Source: Paracoccaceae bacterium
GTDB lineage: Bacteria > Pseudomonadota > Alphaproteobacteria > Rhodobacterales > Rhodobacteraceae
Assembly: GCA_030066905.1 (NCBI GenBank)
Contig: JASJAR010000006.1
Coordinates: forward strand, 1 to 64,000
Length of the DNA stretch: 64,000 nucleotides
Direction of reading: 5' to 3'
A program made the translations under genes and the position numbers. Shown here one piece after another: positions 1 to 9,924 of the stretch (the stretch's first letter is position 1; every line of letters begins with the position of its first letter). A model generated the notes under the pieces. The model was given only the letters and a program-made list of their open reading frames with translations. It made no database searches and had not been told where the DNA came from.

Positions 1-2
1 AG

Positions 3-1064
3 CCCGAAAGCTTCGCCTTCACGCCTGAAAACCAGGCCTGGGCCGAAGCGCAGATCACGAAGTACCCCGAGGGCCGGCAGGCGAGCGCGATCATCCCGCT
101 TCTCTGGCGCGCCCAGGAGCAGGAGGGCTGGCTGTCGCGGCCCGCGATCGAGGCGGTCGCGGCGATGCTCGACATGGCCTATATCCGCGCCCTCGAAGTC
201 GCGACCTTCTATTTCATGTTCCAGCTTCAGCCCGTCGGCGCGGTCGCCCATATCCAGGTCTGCGGCACGACCTCCTGCATGATCTGCGGCGCCGAAGACC
301 TGATCGCGGTCTGCCGCGAGAAGATCGCGCCAGAGCCCCATGCGCTCTCCGAAGATGGCAAGCTCTCCTGGGAGGAGGTCGAATGCCTCGGCGCCTGCGC
401 CAACGCGCCGATGGCCCAGATCGGCAAGGATTACTACGAAGACCTCACCGCAGAAAGCTTCGCCGCGATCCTCGACGCGCTCCGCGCCGGCGAGGTGCCG
501 CGTCCGGGACCGCAGAACGGCCGCTATGCCGCCGAACCCGCGGGCGGTCTGACCTCGCTCGAGGAGTTCGGCAAGGCCCCCGCCGACGGCAATGCCTCGG
601 TGGGCCTGGCGCTGGCCATCGGCGACACCGTCAAACGGATCGACGGGACCGAAGTGCCGCTCGTCGCCCCCTGGACCGGTGCAAGCGGCACGATCTCGGG
701 CGACGACGAAGCCCGCGCCAAGGCCGACCGCGACAAGGGACCGTCGAAGGCAACGATGGAGGCCGGCAAGACCGCTCGTCCAGCCCAGGGCAGCGCGGCC
801 CCAGCGAAAGCCGAGGACCGCCCGGCAGCCCTCGAACAACCCCGAGGCGATGCGGCGGACGATCTGAAGCGGATCAAGGGCGTCGGACCCAAGCTCGAAA
901 AGCTCCTCCACACCTTGGGCATCTTCCACTTCGACCAAATCGCGGCCTGGACCGAGACCGAGCTCGCGTGGATCGACGACAATCTCGAAGGCTTCAAGGG
1001 CCGGGCCTCGCGCGACGAATGGGTCGCTCAGGCCAAGGCGCTCGCCGGCGAGGGTGCGACATAA
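3..1064 (+). CDS. nuoE: NADH-quinone oxidoreductase subunit E, 5'-truncated by window edge
   Basis: Peripheral-arm subunit of complex I holding the [2Fe-2S] cluster N1a beside NuoF. The frame is open from base 3, so only a short N-terminal piece lies outside the window; 353 residues are visible. The thioredoxin-like domain carries the four cluster cysteines, in CGTTSC (about fragment residues 87 and 92) and CLGAC (128 and 132). Ordinary NuoE ends near residue 170; here a long Ala/Pro/Lys/Asp-rich linker follows, then a roughly 63-residue C-terminal module around [10 protein letters not shown] that resembles a helix-hairpin-helix. The same module recurs at the end of the next gene. First visible gene of the nuo operon. 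Identity is certain; the function of the extension is unknown. Confidence 0.97.
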   Translation, partial: PESFAFTPENQAWAEAQITKYPEGRQASAIIPLLWRAQEQEGWLSRPAIEAVAAMLDMAYIRALEVATFYFMFQLQPVGAVAHIQVCGTTSCMICGAEDLIAVCREKIAPEPHALSEDGKLSWEEVECLGACANAPMAQIGKDYYEDLTAESFAAILDALRAGEVPRPGPQNGRYAAEPAGGLTSLEEFGKAPADGNASVGLALAIGDTVKRIDGTEVPLVAPWTGASGTISGDDEARAKADRDKGPSKATMEAGKTARPAQGSAAPAKAEDRPAALEQPRGDAADDLKRIKGVGPKLEKLLHTLGIFHFDQIAAWTETELAWIDDNLEGFKGRASRDEWVAQAKALAGEGAT

Positions 1065-1130
1065 TTTACCACCGCGGCAAAAACCTGTTATGAGGATTCT
1101 GACGGCCTCGACTTCAGGGAGAACGCGGAA

Positions 1131-1742
1131 ATGTCGAAACAAACACAAAGCTCAATGCTGCTGGTCGGCGTCCTTTCCGGCGGTATCGGCTTTATGGCCT
1201 TTCTGGTGCTGCTCGTGATCGGCGGGTTCGATTTCAACCAGTCGTTGTTCCTTGCCCTCCTGCTCGCACTGGTTGTGGCTTTGTTTCTGTTTTTCGCCTT
1301 TCACCGGCCGGCGGACGCGCCTGGTGCCAGCTCGGCGGCGCTGAAGCACGTCGAAACCCCGGCCGCCCGCGCCCCTGAACCTGCCCCGGCACCACAGCCG
1401 GCCCCGGCGCCTGCGCCCGCGCCGGACCCCGTCGCGGCCGAGCCGGCGGCTGAAGGCACGCGCCCGGCGGCGCTCGATGGGCCGCGCGAGGGCGGGGCCG
1501 ACGACCTAAAGAAGATCAAGGGCGTCGGGCCGAAGCTCGAAAACCTCCTGCACAGCATGGGCTTTTATCATTTCGACCAGGTGGCGGCCTGGACCGATGC
1601 GGAAGTCGCCTGGGTCGACGAGAACCTCGAAGGCTTCAAGGGCCGCGTGAGCCGCGACAATTGGGTCGAGCAGGCGAAACTCCTGGCCTCCGGCGGCGAA
1701 ACCGAGTTTTCCAAGAAAGTCGGTGAAGGCGACGTCTACTAA
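1131..1742 (+). CDS. Membrane protein sharing the C-terminal module of NuoE
   Basis: 203 residues. Two hydrophobic segments (about residues 8-31 and 37-57) anchor the protein. They are followed by an Ala/Pro-rich linker (residues 65-110) and a C-terminal module starting near DDLKKIKGVGP that by eye matches the NuoE C-terminus at 47 of 63 positions. The gene sits 66 bases after nuoE and before DUF5337, in the nuo direction. The layout suggests a membrane-tethered copy of the NuoE extension, perhaps helping assembly or docking of the NADH module; this is inference, no catalytic residues are evident. Related modules also occur at the end of some alphaproteobacterial ribosomal L21 proteins, so the module may be a general interaction domain. 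Confidence 0.85.
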   Translation: MSKQTQSSMLLVGVLSGGIGFMAFLVLLVIGGFDFNQSLFLALLLALVVALFLFFAFHRPADAPGASSAALKHVETPAARAPEPAPAPQPAPAPAPAPDPVAAEPAAEGTRPAALDGPREGGADDLKKIKGVGPKLENLLHSMGFYHFDQVAAWTDAEVAWVDENLEGFKGRVSRDNWVEQAKLLASGGETEFSKKVGEGDVY

Positions 1743-1865
1743 GACGCCTGCAAGACGCGCGATCGCCCCGGAGCGGGGCGGTGGCAACGACAAGCGGGAA
1801 AACCCGCGTGAAGGGAACCGAGACGGTCGGGGCGGCGTTCCTCCCCGGTCAGACCGAGGTAGATG

Positions 1866-2090
1866 ATGAGCCACCGAGACGACCGGGACGACGGGCTTGC
1901 GCGCCGGGCGCGGATAGCTTCCATTGTGATCGCCGCGACCATGGTGCTTTGGATGGTCGCGCAATGGGTCGGCGGCCAAATCGGCCTTGAAGCCCGCTTC
2001 GTCTTCCTCTTTGATCTCGTCGCACTGGCGGGGCTGTTCTGGGCGCTCGTCGTCACCTGGCAGGTCTGGCGCAAACGCCGGGGCGGTTAA
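1866..2090 (+). CDS. DUF5337 family small membrane protein
   Basis: 74 residues beginning [10 protein letters not shown], with two predicted transmembrane helices (about residues 14-32 and 40-66) and a basic tail ending WRKRRGG. ATG at 1866 is preferred over ATG at 1863 because it lies 6 bases after GAGG, the better ribosome-binding spacing. A short gap separates it from nuoF. DUF5337 proteins are recurrent between nuoE and nuoF in Rhodobacterales; role unknown, probably complex I related by context. Confidence 0.8.
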   Translation: MSHRDDRDDGLARRARIASIVIAATMVLWMVAQWVGGQIGLEARFVFLFDLVALAGLFWALVVTWQVWRKRRGG

Positions 2091-2113
2091 CAAACCCAAT
2101 CATCGAGGGTCCG

Positions 2114-3412
2114 ATGCTCGAGGACAAAGATCGCATCTTCACGAACCTTTACGGGATGCATGACCGGACCCTGGCCGGGGCCAAGGCGCGCGGGCATTGG
2201 GACGGCACCAAAGGCATTCTCGACAAGGGGCGCGACTGGATCATCGACCAGATGAAAGCCAGCGGGTTGCGCGGCCGTGGCGGGGCCGGGTTCCCCACCG
2301 GGCTCAAATGGTCCTTCATGCCGAAAGAAAGCGACGGTCGGCCGGCCTATCTCGTCGTCAATGCCGACGAATCGGAGCCGGGGACGTGCAAGGACCGCGA
2401 GATCATGCGGCACGACCCCCATACGCTGATCGAAGGCTGCCTCATCGCGTCCTTCGCGATGCAGGCCCATGCCTGTTACATCTACATTCGCGGCGAGTAC
2501 ATCCGCGAGAAGGAAGCGCTCCAGGCCGCCATCGACGAGGCCTATGAGGCGGGGCTTATCGGCCCCAACGCCTGCGGCACGGGCTGGGAATTCGAGCTTT
2601 ATCTCCACCACGGGGCCGGGGCCTATATCTGTGGCGAGGAAACCGCGCTTTTGGAGTCCCTCGAAGGCAAGAAGGGCATGCCCCGGATGAAGCCGCCCTT
2701 CCCGGCCGGGGCGGGGCTTTATGGCTGCCCGACGACGGTGAACAATGTCGAGAGCATCGCGGTTGTTCCCACCATCCTCCGCCGGGGCCCCGAATGGTTC
2801 GCGGGCTTCGGTCGGCCGAACAACGCCGGCACCAAGCTTTTCGCGATCTCGGGCCATGTGAATGCCCCCTGCGTCGTCGAAGAGGCGATGTCGATCACGT
2901 TCGAGGAGCTTATCGACCGCCATTGCGGCGGCATCCGGGGCGGGTGGGACAACCTCAAGGCGGTGATCCCGGGGGGCTCCTCGGTGCCGTGTCTGCCCGC
3001 GAGCATGATGCGCGACAACGCGATCATGGATTTCGACTGGCTCCGCGAGCAGCGCTCGGGGCTCGGCACGGCGGCCGTGATCGTGATGGACCAATCGACC
3101 GACATCATCAAAGCCATCTGGCGGTTGTCGAAGTTCTACAAGCACGAAAGCTGCGGCCAGTGTACCCCTTGCCGGGAGGGCACCGGCTGGATGATGCGGG
3201 TGATGGACCGGCTCGTGAAGGGCGAGGCGGAGGTCGAGGAAATCGACATGCTGCTTGACGTGACCAAACAGGTCGAAGGCCACACGATTTGTGCGCTGGG
3301 CGATGCAGCGGCCTGGCCGATCCAGGGTCTCATCCGGCATTTCCGGGACGAGATCGAGGACCGGATCAAGGCCAAACGGACCGGCAAGATGAGCGCGGTG
3401 GCCGCCGAATAG
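2114..3412 (+). CDS. nuoF: NADH-quinone oxidoreductase subunit F (NADH- and FMN-binding)
   Basis: 432 residues, the usual length. This subunit oxidises NADH at FMN and passes electrons to 4Fe-4S cluster N3. The glycine-rich nucleotide site [13 protein letters not shown] lies near residues 54-66, with the second conserved block [15 protein letters not shown] near 172. The N3 cluster cysteines are in [12 protein letters not shown] (about 346-357), with the fourth in TICALGD (about 395). It forms the NADH-input module with NuoE and NuoG. A weak GAGGG lies just upstream of the ATG. No oddities seen. Confidence 0.99.
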   Translation: MLEDKDRIFTNLYGMHDRTLAGAKARGHWDGTKGILDKGRDWIIDQMKASGLRGRGGAGFPTGLKWSFMPKESDGRPAYLVVNADESEPGTCKDREIMRHDPHTLIEGCLIASFAMQAHACYIYIRGEYIREKEALQAAIDEAYEAGLIGPNACGTGWEFELYLHHGAGAYICGEETALLESLEGKKGMPRMKPPFPAGAGLYGCPTTVNNVESIAVVPTILRRGPEWFAGFGRPNNAGTKLFAISGHVNAPCVVEEAMSITFEELIDRHCGGIRGGWDNLKAVIPGGSSVPCLPASMMRDNAIMDFDWLREQRSGLGTAAVIVMDQSTDIIKAIWRLSKFYKHESCGQCTPCREGTGWMMRVMDRLVKGEAEVEEIDMLLDVTKQVEGHTICALGDAAAWPIQGLIRHFRDEIEDRIKAKRTGKMSAVAAE

Positions 3413-3459
3413 ATCGAAATTGCCGCTGTTTTTACGGTCTTGGGGCGGCAATCCTCACT

Positions 3460-3505
3460 CCGCTATCGAATAGCGGCGCGGCGATCCCTACCTGATGGCG
3501 GGATC
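3460..3505 (+). other. Two adjacent hairpins between nuoF and the DUF5333 gene
   Basis: CCGCTAT-CGA-ATAGCGG (3460-3476) is a perfect 7-bp stem, followed by GATCCC...GGGATC (3483-3505). There is no T-tract, so neither looks like a simple intrinsic terminator. They may protect or help process the polycistronic nuo mRNA. Confidence 0.6.
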
Positions 3506-3556
3506 GGGCAGATTGCCGGACTTCCAACCGATACCGAACCAGCCGAGACCGAAGCC

Positions 3557-3964
3557 ATGAAAACCAGCGTCCTCAGCCTCGCCGTCTTCCTCGCGGCCTC
3601 TGCCGCGCTCGCCAACGATCTGCCGCCGCTCCACGAAGACCGCAACGTGCGGTTCTCGTTCTACTCGGCGGGCCTCGCCGACATCGTGCGCAACAATTGT
3701 TCCGAGCTTGACGGTCGGATGATCCGGGGGCTCCGCTATGCGCTGGCGCTTCGGAATTACGCGCTGCGGCGGGGCTACACCACCGAAGAGATCGACGAGC
3801 TTCTGGCCAACAAGGAGGAGGAAAAAAAGCTCCGCGCCGAGATCGTGGCCGATCTGGCCGCGCGGGGGGCGGTGCCGGGCAACGAGGAGGCCTATTGCCG
3901 CGTCGGTCGGGAGGAGATCGCGAAGGACAGTCTGGCGGGACGGCTTTTGCGCGACACCGGCTAG
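3557..3964 (+). CDS. DUF5333 family secreted protein
   Basis: 135 residues starting MKTSVLSLAVFLAASAALA, a clear signal peptide with an ALA cleavage site, so the mature protein is likely periplasmic. The mature part is mostly helical and charged, with one Cys in NNCSELDG and one in AYCRVG that could form a disulfide. An in-frame extension back to 3440 is open but has no signal-like start. The ATG at 3557 puts the signal peptide first, so it was chosen. Located between nuoF and nuoG as in other Rhodobacterales; function unknown. Confidence 0.8.
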   Translation: MKTSVLSLAVFLAASAALANDLPPLHEDRNVRFSFYSAGLADIVRNNCSELDGRMIRGLRYALALRNYALRRGYTTEEIDELLANKEEEKKLRAEIVADLAARGAVPGNEEAYCRVGREEIAKDSLAGRLLRDTG

Positions 3965-4001
3965 GCGGGAGGCGCGCGCCGAGACCGGTGTCGGTTCCGG
4001 C

Positions 4002-4185
4002 CTATTGCTGACTTTGGCGCGCGGGCACTGAGGCGCGCGCGTGCGCCTTTAGCAGCGCACGCCCCGGACTTGATCCGGGGCCTCGACCAAACGGCGTGCC
4101 AGGCCTATCGAGGTCCCGGGTCAAGCCCGGGACGGGAGGGTATTGGGATCGGGGCGGACAACCGAACGTCCACCCAAGGCCAAGG
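4002..4185. repeat. Long copy of the two-hairpin interspersed repeat (family A)
   Basis: Contains hairpin CCCCGGACTTGATCCGGGG (4062-4080) and hairpin GTCCCGGGTC...CCCGGGAC (4113-4133), separated by about 32 bases. The flanks, from about 4002 to 4185, match 29277-29462 almost base for base by eye, so the repeat unit is larger than the hairpins. This fills most of the 347-base gap between DUF5333 (ends 3964) and nuoG; no gene is visible in the gap. Confidence 0.9.
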
Positions 4186-4311
4186 GCCCACCGTTCCTCG
4201 AACACGCGCTCCCTTCGCCATGCCCCCGCGACATCGTCGGGGCTTGCGCCCGCCTCCGGATTTGTCACAAAGCAGGAAAGCCCCGTCTGGCAACCACCCG
4301 GAAGCGAGCCC

Positions 4312-6330
4312 ATGAGCGACCTGCGCAAGATCATCATCGACGACACCGAGATCGAGGTCGACCCGGCGATGACCCTGATCCAGGCCTGCGAGGAGGCGGG
4401 CATCGAAATCCCGCGCTTCTGTTACCACGAACGGCTCTCCATCGCGGGCAATTGCCGGATGTGTCTTGTGGAGGTCGTCGGCGGCCCACCGAAGCCTGCC
4501 GCGTCCTGCGCGATGCAGGTCCGCGACCTCCGCCCCGGCCCCGAAGGTCAGCCGCCGGTCGTGAAAACGAAGTCGCCTATGGTGAAGAAGGCCCGCGAAG
4601 GGGTGATGGAGTTTCTCCTCATCAACCACCCGCTCGACTGCCCGATCTGCGACCAGGGCGGCGAATGCGACCTGCAAGACCAGGCGATGGCCTACGGTGT
4701 CGACTTCTCCCGGTTCCGCGAGCCCAAACGCGCGGTGGAAGACCTCGACCTCGGCCCGCTTGTCGAAACCCACATGACCCGCTGCATCTCCTGTACCCGC
4801 TGTGTGCGCTTCATCACCGAGGTGGCGGGCATGCCCGAGCTTGGCCAGACCGGGCGCGGGGAAGACGCCGAGATCACCAGCTACCTTGGCGCGACGCTCG
4901 AAAGCGAGATGCAGGGGAACATCATCGACCTTTGCCCCGTCGGCGCCCTGACCTCCAAACCCTACGCCTTCACCGCCCGGCCTTGGGAGCTGACGAAAAC
5001 CGAGACCATCGACGTGATGGATGCTCTGGGCTCCAACATCCGCGTCGACACCAAGGGGCGTGAAGTGATGCGCATCCTCCCCCGCAACCACGATGGGGTG
5101 AACGAGGAATGGCTCGCCGACCGCTCGCGCTTCATCTGGGACGGGCTGCGGCGCCAGCGGCTCGACAGACCTTACATTCGCGAAAACGGCAAGCTTCGCC
5201 CTGCGACCTGGCCCGAAGCGCTGTCGAAGGCCGCCGAAGCGATGAAGGCCGGCAAGGTCGCCGGGCTCGTGGGTGATCTCGCACCGGTGGAGGCCGCCTT
5301 TGCGCTGAAAGGTCTCGTCGAAGGGCAGGGCGGGGCGGTCGAGTGTCGGCTCGACGGGGCGAAGCTTCCGGCGGGCAACCGCGCCGCCTATGTCGGAACG
5401 GCCGCAATAGAGGACATCGACGAGGCCGAGATGATCCTTCTGGTCGGCACCAACCCGCGCCTCGAAGCGCCCGTGCTCAACGCGCGCATCCGCAAGGCCT
5501 GGCTGAGGGGTGCCAAGGTCGCCCGGATCGGGCCGCCGGCCGACCTCACCTACGACGTGATCGAGCTCGGCACTGGCCGCGCTGCCCTGCAAGCCCTCGC
5601 CGCGATGGATCATTCCGACAAGGAGGGCGTGGCCGGTGTGATGATCCTCGGTGAAGGCGCGGTTTCGGGGGACGACGGGGCGGACGTCCTCGCGGCCGCG
5701 ATGCGAACCGCAGAAGCCGGGCATTCGAAGTTCCTCGTTCTCCACAGTGCCGCCTCGCGCGTCGGCGCGATGGATGTCGGCGCGCTCACCGAAGGCGGCC
5801 TCTCTGCGGCGCTCGACGGCGCGGCGACGGTCTATGCCCTCGGCGTCGACGAAATCGACATCCCTGCGGGCCCCACCGTGATCTACCAGGGTTCCCACGG
5901 CGACCGGGGCGCGCACCGGGCCGATATCATCCTGCCGGCGGCGGCCTATACCGAGGAGCAGGGGCTCTTCGTCAACACCGAGGGCCGCCCCCAGCTTGCC
6001 CTCCGCGCCGGCTTCCCGCCGGGTGAGGCCAAGGAAAACTGGGCGATCCTCCGCGCACTCTCTGGTGAGTTGGGCAGCCCGTTGCCCTATGACAGCCTCG
6101 CCGCGCTCCGCCAGGCGCTTGTCAAAGAGGTGCCGCATCTCAAAGCCATCGACGAGGTGCCCGCAAACGACTGGACCATCCCCGAGGCCGGCCCCTTGGG
6201 CGAGGGCGACTTCCCACCCGCCGGCGCGAACCACTACCTCGCCAACCCGATCATGCGGGCCTCCGAACTCATGGGCCAACTCGCCGCCGCCGCGAGCGAC
6301 CGGGCCTCGGCCAAACTCGCCGCGGAGTGA
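4312..6330 (+). CDS. nuoG: NADH-quinone oxidoreductase subunit G
   Basis: 672 residues. Iron-sulfur subunit of the complex I peripheral arm that relays electrons from NuoF towards NuoI. The N-terminal [2Fe-2S] domain has [15 protein letters not shown] and a later Cys in AASCAM. The His/Cys 4Fe-4S site is [14 protein letters not shown] (about residues 103-116), followed by CISCTRC and CPVGALT for a further 4Fe-4S cluster. The remainder is a molybdopterin-oxidoreductase-like fold that holds no Mo cofactor in NuoG. The frame stays open upstream to 4096 through the repeat, but the ATG at 4312 ([10 protein letters not shown]) matches family N-termini. A repeat-filled gap precedes it. Confidence 0.98.
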   Translation: MSDLRKIIIDDTEIEVDPAMTLIQACEEAGIEIPRFCYHERLSIAGNCRMCLVEVVGGPPKPAASCAMQVRDLRPGPEGQPPVVKTKSPMVKKAREGVMEFLLINHPLDCPICDQGGECDLQDQAMAYGVDFSRFREPKRAVEDLDLGPLVETHMTRCISCTRCVRFITEVAGMPELGQTGRGEDAEITSYLGATLESEMQGNIIDLCPVGALTSKPYAFTARPWELTKTETIDVMDALGSNIRVDTKGREVMRILPRNHDGVNEEWLADRSRFIWDGLRRQRLDRPYIRENGKLRPATWPEALSKAAEAMKAGKVAGLVGDLAPVEAAFALKGLVEGQGGAVECRLDGAKLPAGNRAAYVGTAAIEDIDEAEMILLVGTNPRLEAPVLNARIRKAWLRGAKVARIGPPADLTYDVIELGTGRAALQALAAMDHSDKEGVAGVMILGEGAVSGDDGADVLAAAMRTAEAGHSKFLVLHSAASRVGAMDVGALTEGGLSAALDGAATVYALGVDEIDIPAGPTVIYQGSHGDRGAHRADIILPAAAYTEEQGLFVNTEGRPQLALRAGFPPGEAKENWAILRALSGELGSPLPYDSLAALRQALVKEVPHLKAIDEVPANDWTIPEAGPLGEGDFPPAGANHYLANPIMRASELMGQLAAAASDRASAKLAAE

Positions 6331-6464
6331 CCGGGGCAGGGGCGCGAAATATCAAGCCCCTGCGGCATCAAAACCCGCCCCCGCCCTTCCCCTCGGGACG
6401 CGATTGCGCTTTACACGGGGTGGAGCGCCCGGGAGAGGTGCGAAGGAACCAATGGTGAGGCCGC

Positions 6465-7502
6465 ATGGCTGACTTTCTGTCGACCCCGCTGGGCATTGTC
6501 CTGCTGATTACCGCGCAGGGGCTTCTCCTGGCGACCTTCCTTTTGCTCTCGGCCTATTTCATCCTCTATGCGGACCGGAAAATCTGGGCCGCGGTCCAGA
6601 TGCGCCGGGGCCCCAACGTTGTCGGCGCCTTCGGGCTTTTGCAATCGCTTGCGGACATGCTGAAGTTGGTGCTCAAAGAAATCGTCGTGCCGGCCGGGGC
6701 CGACCGCGCGGTCTATTTCATCGCCCCCGTCGTCTCCTTCGCCCTCGCCATGGCCGCCTGGGCGGTGATCCCGTTCAACGAGACCTGGGTGCTGGCCAAT
6801 ATCAACGTCGCGATCCTCTATGTCTTCGCGATCTCGTCGCTCGAAGTCTATGGCGTGATCATGGGCGGCTGGGCGTCGAACTCGAAATACCCCTTCCTCG
6901 GCTCGCTCCGGTCGGCAGCACAAATGATCTCTTACGAGGTCTCCATCGGCCTCATCATCATCGGGGTGATCATCTCGACGGGAAGTATGAATTTCGGCGC
7001 CATCGTCGCCGCCCAAGATACCGCCTATGGTCTCTTCGGCTGGTACTGGCTGCCGCATCTGCCGATGGTCGTGCTGTTCTTCGTCTCAGCACTTGCCGAG
7101 ACCAACCGCCCGCCCTTCGACCTGCCCGAGGCGGAATCAGAACTCGTCGCCGGCTACCAGGTGGAGTATTCCTCCACCCCGTTCCTCCTCTTCATGGCCG
7201 GGGAATACATCGCCATCTTCCTGATGTGCGCTCTGATGACGCTTCTATTCTTCGGCGGCTGGCTCTCGCCGATCCCCGGGCTCCCCGACGGCGCGCTCTG
7301 GATGGTCGCCAAGATGGGCGTATTCTTCTTCCTCATCGCGATGGTCAAAGCCATCGTCCCCCGCTACCGCTACGACCAACTGATGCGCCTCGGCTGGAAG
7401 GTCTTTCTGCCGCTCTCGCTCGCATGGGTGGTGATCGTCGCGTTTCTCGCACGTTTTGAACTTCTGGGCGGCGCCTATGCGCGCTGGGCCGTGGGGGGTT
7501 AG
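6465..7502 (+). CDS. nuoH: NADH-quinone oxidoreductase subunit H
   Basis: 345 residues, standard length. Membrane-arm subunit forming the quinone-binding chamber with the peripheral arm. About eight hydrophobic helices are visible. The loop [19 protein letters not shown] and the acidic stretch [21 protein letters not shown] are hallmark NuoH sequences at the quinone site and proton channel. It is separated from nuoG by 134 bases in which I see no gene. The stop is followed 11 bases later by the TM2-like gene. Confidence 0.99.
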   Translation: MADFLSTPLGIVLLITAQGLLLATFLLLSAYFILYADRKIWAAVQMRRGPNVVGAFGLLQSLADMLKLVLKEIVVPAGADRAVYFIAPVVSFALAMAAWAVIPFNETWVLANINVAILYVFAISSLEVYGVIMGGWASNSKYPFLGSLRSAAQMISYEVSIGLIIIGVIISTGSMNFGAIVAAQDTAYGLFGWYWLPHLPMVVLFFVSALAETNRPPFDLPEAESELVAGYQVEYSSTPFLLFMAGEYIAIFLMCALMTLLFFGGWLSPIPGLPDGALWMVAKMGVFFFLIAMVKAIVPRYRYDQLMRLGWKVFLPLSLAWVVIVAFLARFELLGGAYARWAVGG

Positions 7503-7513
7503 GATGGGACCTG

Positions 7514-7819
7514 ATGCCGTCTTCACCAAAACTTTCGACAGCCTACGGATGGTGGGTCGTGGGCGGCCTTGTGGGTTTTCATCGAATGTATCTGGGATGG
7601 ACGAAGCTCGGTGGGGCCATGCTGTTGGGGTGGATAGCAATTTACCTCCTCGCTTTGGTGCTCGAGTTACTGTCCGTCGAAACGCGTATTCTTCTCATTG
7701 CAGTTGTTCCGCTCACTCTGCTTGCTGTGCTGGACCTTTTTTTGATGCCTTCGCTAGTTGCGCGTCAGGCGAGACAGATCGCGCAAGACAATCCCGATCC
7801 AGACGAGCAGGAGCGCTAG
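7514..7819 (+). CDS. TM2-domain-like small membrane protein inserted in the nuo operon
   Basis: 101 residues. The start [19 protein letters not shown] has the glycine-turn-His/Tyr pattern of the TM2 domain, and two to three hydrophobic helices follow (about residues 11-28, 33-52, 57-78). The C-terminus is polar. Base composition is visibly lower in G+C than in nuoH and nuoI, which flank it by 11 bases and 1 base, suggesting later acquisition without disturbing operon transcription. The role is unknown. Not a core complex I subunit. Confidence 0.75.
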   Translation: MPSSPKLSTAYGWWVVGGLVGFHRMYLGWTKLGGAMLLGWIAIYLLALVLELLSVETRILLIAVVPLTLLAVLDLFLMPSLVARQARQIAQDNPDPDEQER

Positions 7820-7820
7820 G

Positions 7821-8315
7821 ATGACCGCAATCGACTGGACCCGCGCGGGCAAATACTTCCTGCTCGTGGACTTCCTCAAGGGCTTCAAACTGGGGATGAA
7901 GTACTTCTTCGCCCCGAAGGCCACCGTGAACTACCCCTACGAGAAGGGCCCGCTCTCCCCCCGTTTCCGCGGCGAACACGCGCTTAGGCGCTACCCCAAC
8001 GGGGAAGAGCGCTGCATCGCCTGCAAGCTCTGCGAGGCGATCTGCCCCGCCCAGGCGATCACCATCGATGCCGAAGCCCGCGCCGACGGGTCGCGCCGGA
8101 CCACGCGCTATGACATCGACATGACGAAATGCATCTATTGCGGCTTCTGCCAGGAAGCTTGCCCCGTCGATGCCATCGTTGAAGGCCCGAACTTCGAGTT
8201 TGCCGCCGAAACACGGGAAGAGCTCTTCTACACCAAGGAGAAACTCCTCGAAAACGGCGAACGCTGGGAGGCCGAAATCGCCCGCAACCTCGAAATCGAC
8301 GCGCCGTACCGGTGA
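7821..8315 (+). CDS. nuoI: NADH-quinone oxidoreductase subunit I
   Basis: 164 residues, typical for alphaproteobacteria. An 8Fe ferredoxin-like subunit carrying clusters N6a and N6b that connect NuoG to N2 in NuoB. The motifs [12 protein letters not shown] (about residues 58-69) and [12 protein letters not shown] (about 97-108) supply all eight ligands. The N-terminal helix [20 protein letters not shown] packs on the membrane arm. The ATG at 7821 starts 1 base after the TM2 gene stop; the upstream in-frame extension is spurious. Confidence 0.99.
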   Translation: MTAIDWTRAGKYFLLVDFLKGFKLGMKYFFAPKATVNYPYEKGPLSPRFRGEHALRRYPNGEERCIACKLCEAICPAQAITIDAEARADGSRRTTRYDIDMTKCIYCGFCQEACPVDAIVEGPNFEFAAETREELFYTKEKLLENGERWEAEIARNLEIDAPYR

Positions 8316-8318
8316 GCC

Positions 8319-8909
8319 ATGGCAACCTGGGGCGTCCATAGTTTCGAGAACGACGACGCGGTCGAATGGGCCGCCGCCTATCGCGAGATGGGGTTCGATC
8401 TGGCCGCGAGCACGATCCGGATCGCGCTCGAGGATTTCTCCAACAACAGGCTCTCGGCCAGCATCGGCACGCGCGCGATTGCCGCGGTCGAAGCGGTCGC
8501 CCAGGCTCTCGGCCGCGGCAGCGAGGCGGCGGCGGTGGCTTTCGACGGGGCCCCGGCGCCGGACCCGGCCAAGGCCGAAGCCCTTGTGGCGGAGGCAAAC
8601 GAACTCGTGATGGCCGTCACCGGTGCGTCGGAACTCGCCCAGCTCTGGAAGGAGGCCGACCCGGAGCATCGGGAGGCCTGGATGGGCTCGCTGACGGACC
8701 TTCGGCGCCGGCTCAACGGCGCGCCCGCCGCCGCGCCGGCCCCTTCGCCGGAAACCGCGGCACCTCCCGCGGCCGCCAGCGCCGACGTCACGCTCGACGA
8801 CATCCGCAAGGCCATCGGCGGGCTCGCCCGCGACATCGAGGCGCTGCGCCGGGAGACGGCGGAGAATTTTGACCGCCTCGCCCGGCGTCTTCCCGGGGCG
8901 GACCGATGA
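8319..8909 (+). CDS. DUF4259 domain protein
   Basis: 196 residues. The N-terminus MATWGVHSFENDDAVEWAA is the signature of DUF4259, whose usual form is a small domain with a G-x-x-x-F-x-N-D-x-A-x-x-W pattern. The domain covers about residues 1-125. An Ala/Pro-rich linker (130-150) leads to a helical, possibly coiled-coil tail (DIRKAIGGLARDIEALRRE). The gene starts 3 bases after nuoI, and its stop overlaps the next ATG (ATGA). Function unknown; linkage to complex I is by context only. Confidence 0.75.
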   Translation: MATWGVHSFENDDAVEWAAAYREMGFDLAASTIRIALEDFSNNRLSASIGTRAIAAVEAVAQALGRGSEAAAVAFDGAPAPDPAKAEALVAEANELVMAVTGASELAQLWKEADPEHREAWMGSLTDLRRRLNGAPAAAPAPSPETAAPPAAASADVTLDDIRKAIGGLARDIEALRRETAENFDRLARRLPGADR

Positions 8910-9313
8910 CCGACGGCCCGAACCCCTTTGCAGAGATGATCCGTGCGAGCCAGGACTGGGCGCGGGCGATGAACCCCGCGCTTGAGCATTTCACGCCGAA
9001 AGGCTTCGAAGCGCTCTGGCCGACCATGCCGAAGGACGTCATGGAAGCCTTCATGGGCCGGACCTTCAACCCCGAGGGGCTCGACGCGAAGACGAAGATG
9101 CTCCTGACGCTCTCGGCGCTTACCATCATGGGCGCCCAGGCCGAGGCCCAGTTGCGCCTGACCGTGCGCCATGCGGTCGAAGCCGGGGCGACGAAACAGG
9201 AAATCGCCGAGACCATCGGCCTGGCCGGCATGTTCGGTGGCGTCCCTGCCATGACGAAGGCGATGGAGCTTGCCGGCGAGGTGCTCGACACACCTGAGGA
9301 GGAGACCGAATGA
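8906..9313 (+). CDS. Carboxymuconolactone decarboxylase (AhpD-like) family protein
   Basis: 135 residues. The region [21 protein letters not shown] followed by [24 protein letters not shown] is the helical CMD core. The redox CxxC of AhpD-type members is absent, so a peroxidase-reductase role is not supported; a gamma-CMD-like or structural role remains possible. It overlaps DUF4259 upstream and nuoJ downstream by 4 bases each (ATGA), implying translational coupling to complex I subunits. Confidence 0.8.
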   Translation: MTDGPNPFAEMIRASQDWARAMNPALEHFTPKGFEALWPTMPKDVMEAFMGRTFNPEGLDAKTKMLLTLSALTIMGAQAEAQLRLTVRHAVEAGATKQEIAETIGLAGMFGGVPAMTKAMELAGEVLDTPEEETE

Positions 9314-9924
9314 CCCCAGCAGCGCTCGCCTTCTACCTCTTCGCCGTCGCGGTGCTCACCGGCGGGCTCATGACCGTCATCAGCCGCAACCCGGTCCATT
9401 CGGTGCTCTGGCTGATCCTCGCATTTCTCTCCGCCGCCGGGCTCTTCGTCCTCGCAGGCGCCGAGTTCGTCGCGATGCTTCTCGTCATCGTCTATGTCGG
9501 CGCGGTCGCGGTGCTCTTTCTCTTCGTCGTCATGATGCTCGACGTCGATTTCGCCGAACTGAAGGCCGAGATGGCGAAGTACATCCCGCTGGCGATGCTG
9601 ATCGGGGTCATCGTGCTGATGCAACTGGCACTTGCCTTCGGCGTCTGGCAGGCGGCCGACGGGGTGACGCTGGCGGCCAATCTCTCCGAGCTCGAAGGCA
9701 CGGAGCTCCACAATACCGCCGCCCTCGGCAACGTCATCTACGACGACTACCTCCTCCTCTTCCAGCTTTCCGGCCTGATCCTCCTCGTCGCGATGATCGG
9801 GGCGATCGTCTTGACCCTGCGGCACCGCGAGGACGTCAAGCGGCAGGACGTGCTGGCCCAGATGTACCGCGACCCCGCGAAGGCGATGGAGCTGAAGGAC
9901 GTCAAACCGGGGCAGGGGCTGTGA
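9310..9924 (+). CDS. nuoJ: NADH-quinone oxidoreductase subunit J
   Basis: 204 residues with five hydrophobic helices. Membrane-arm subunit near the quinone module; the third helix [21 protein letters not shown] contains the conserved acidic and tyrosine residues, and the pi-bulge region, of the family. The ATG overlaps the preceding stop by 4 bases. Its TGA overlaps the ATG of the secreted-protein gene at 9924 by one base. Confidence 0.98.
   Translation: MTPAALAFYLFAVAVLTGGLMTVISRNPVHSVLWLILAFLSAAGLFVLAGAEFVAMLLVIVYVGAVAVLFLFVVMMLDVDFAELKAEMAKYIPLAMLIGVIVLMQLALAFGVWQAADGVTLAANLSELEGTELHNTAALGNVIYDDYLLLFQLSGLILLVAMIGAIVLTLRHREDVKRQDVLAQMYRDPAKAMELKDVKPGQGL

Noticed and set aside
4105..6279. 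724-codon open frame on the minus strand opposite nuoG
   Set aside because: GC-rich third-position bias leaves antisense frames open; the peptide is low-complexity and nuoG is unmistakable on the plus strand. The same applies to long antisense frames opposite nuoL, nuoM, nuoN and nuoF.
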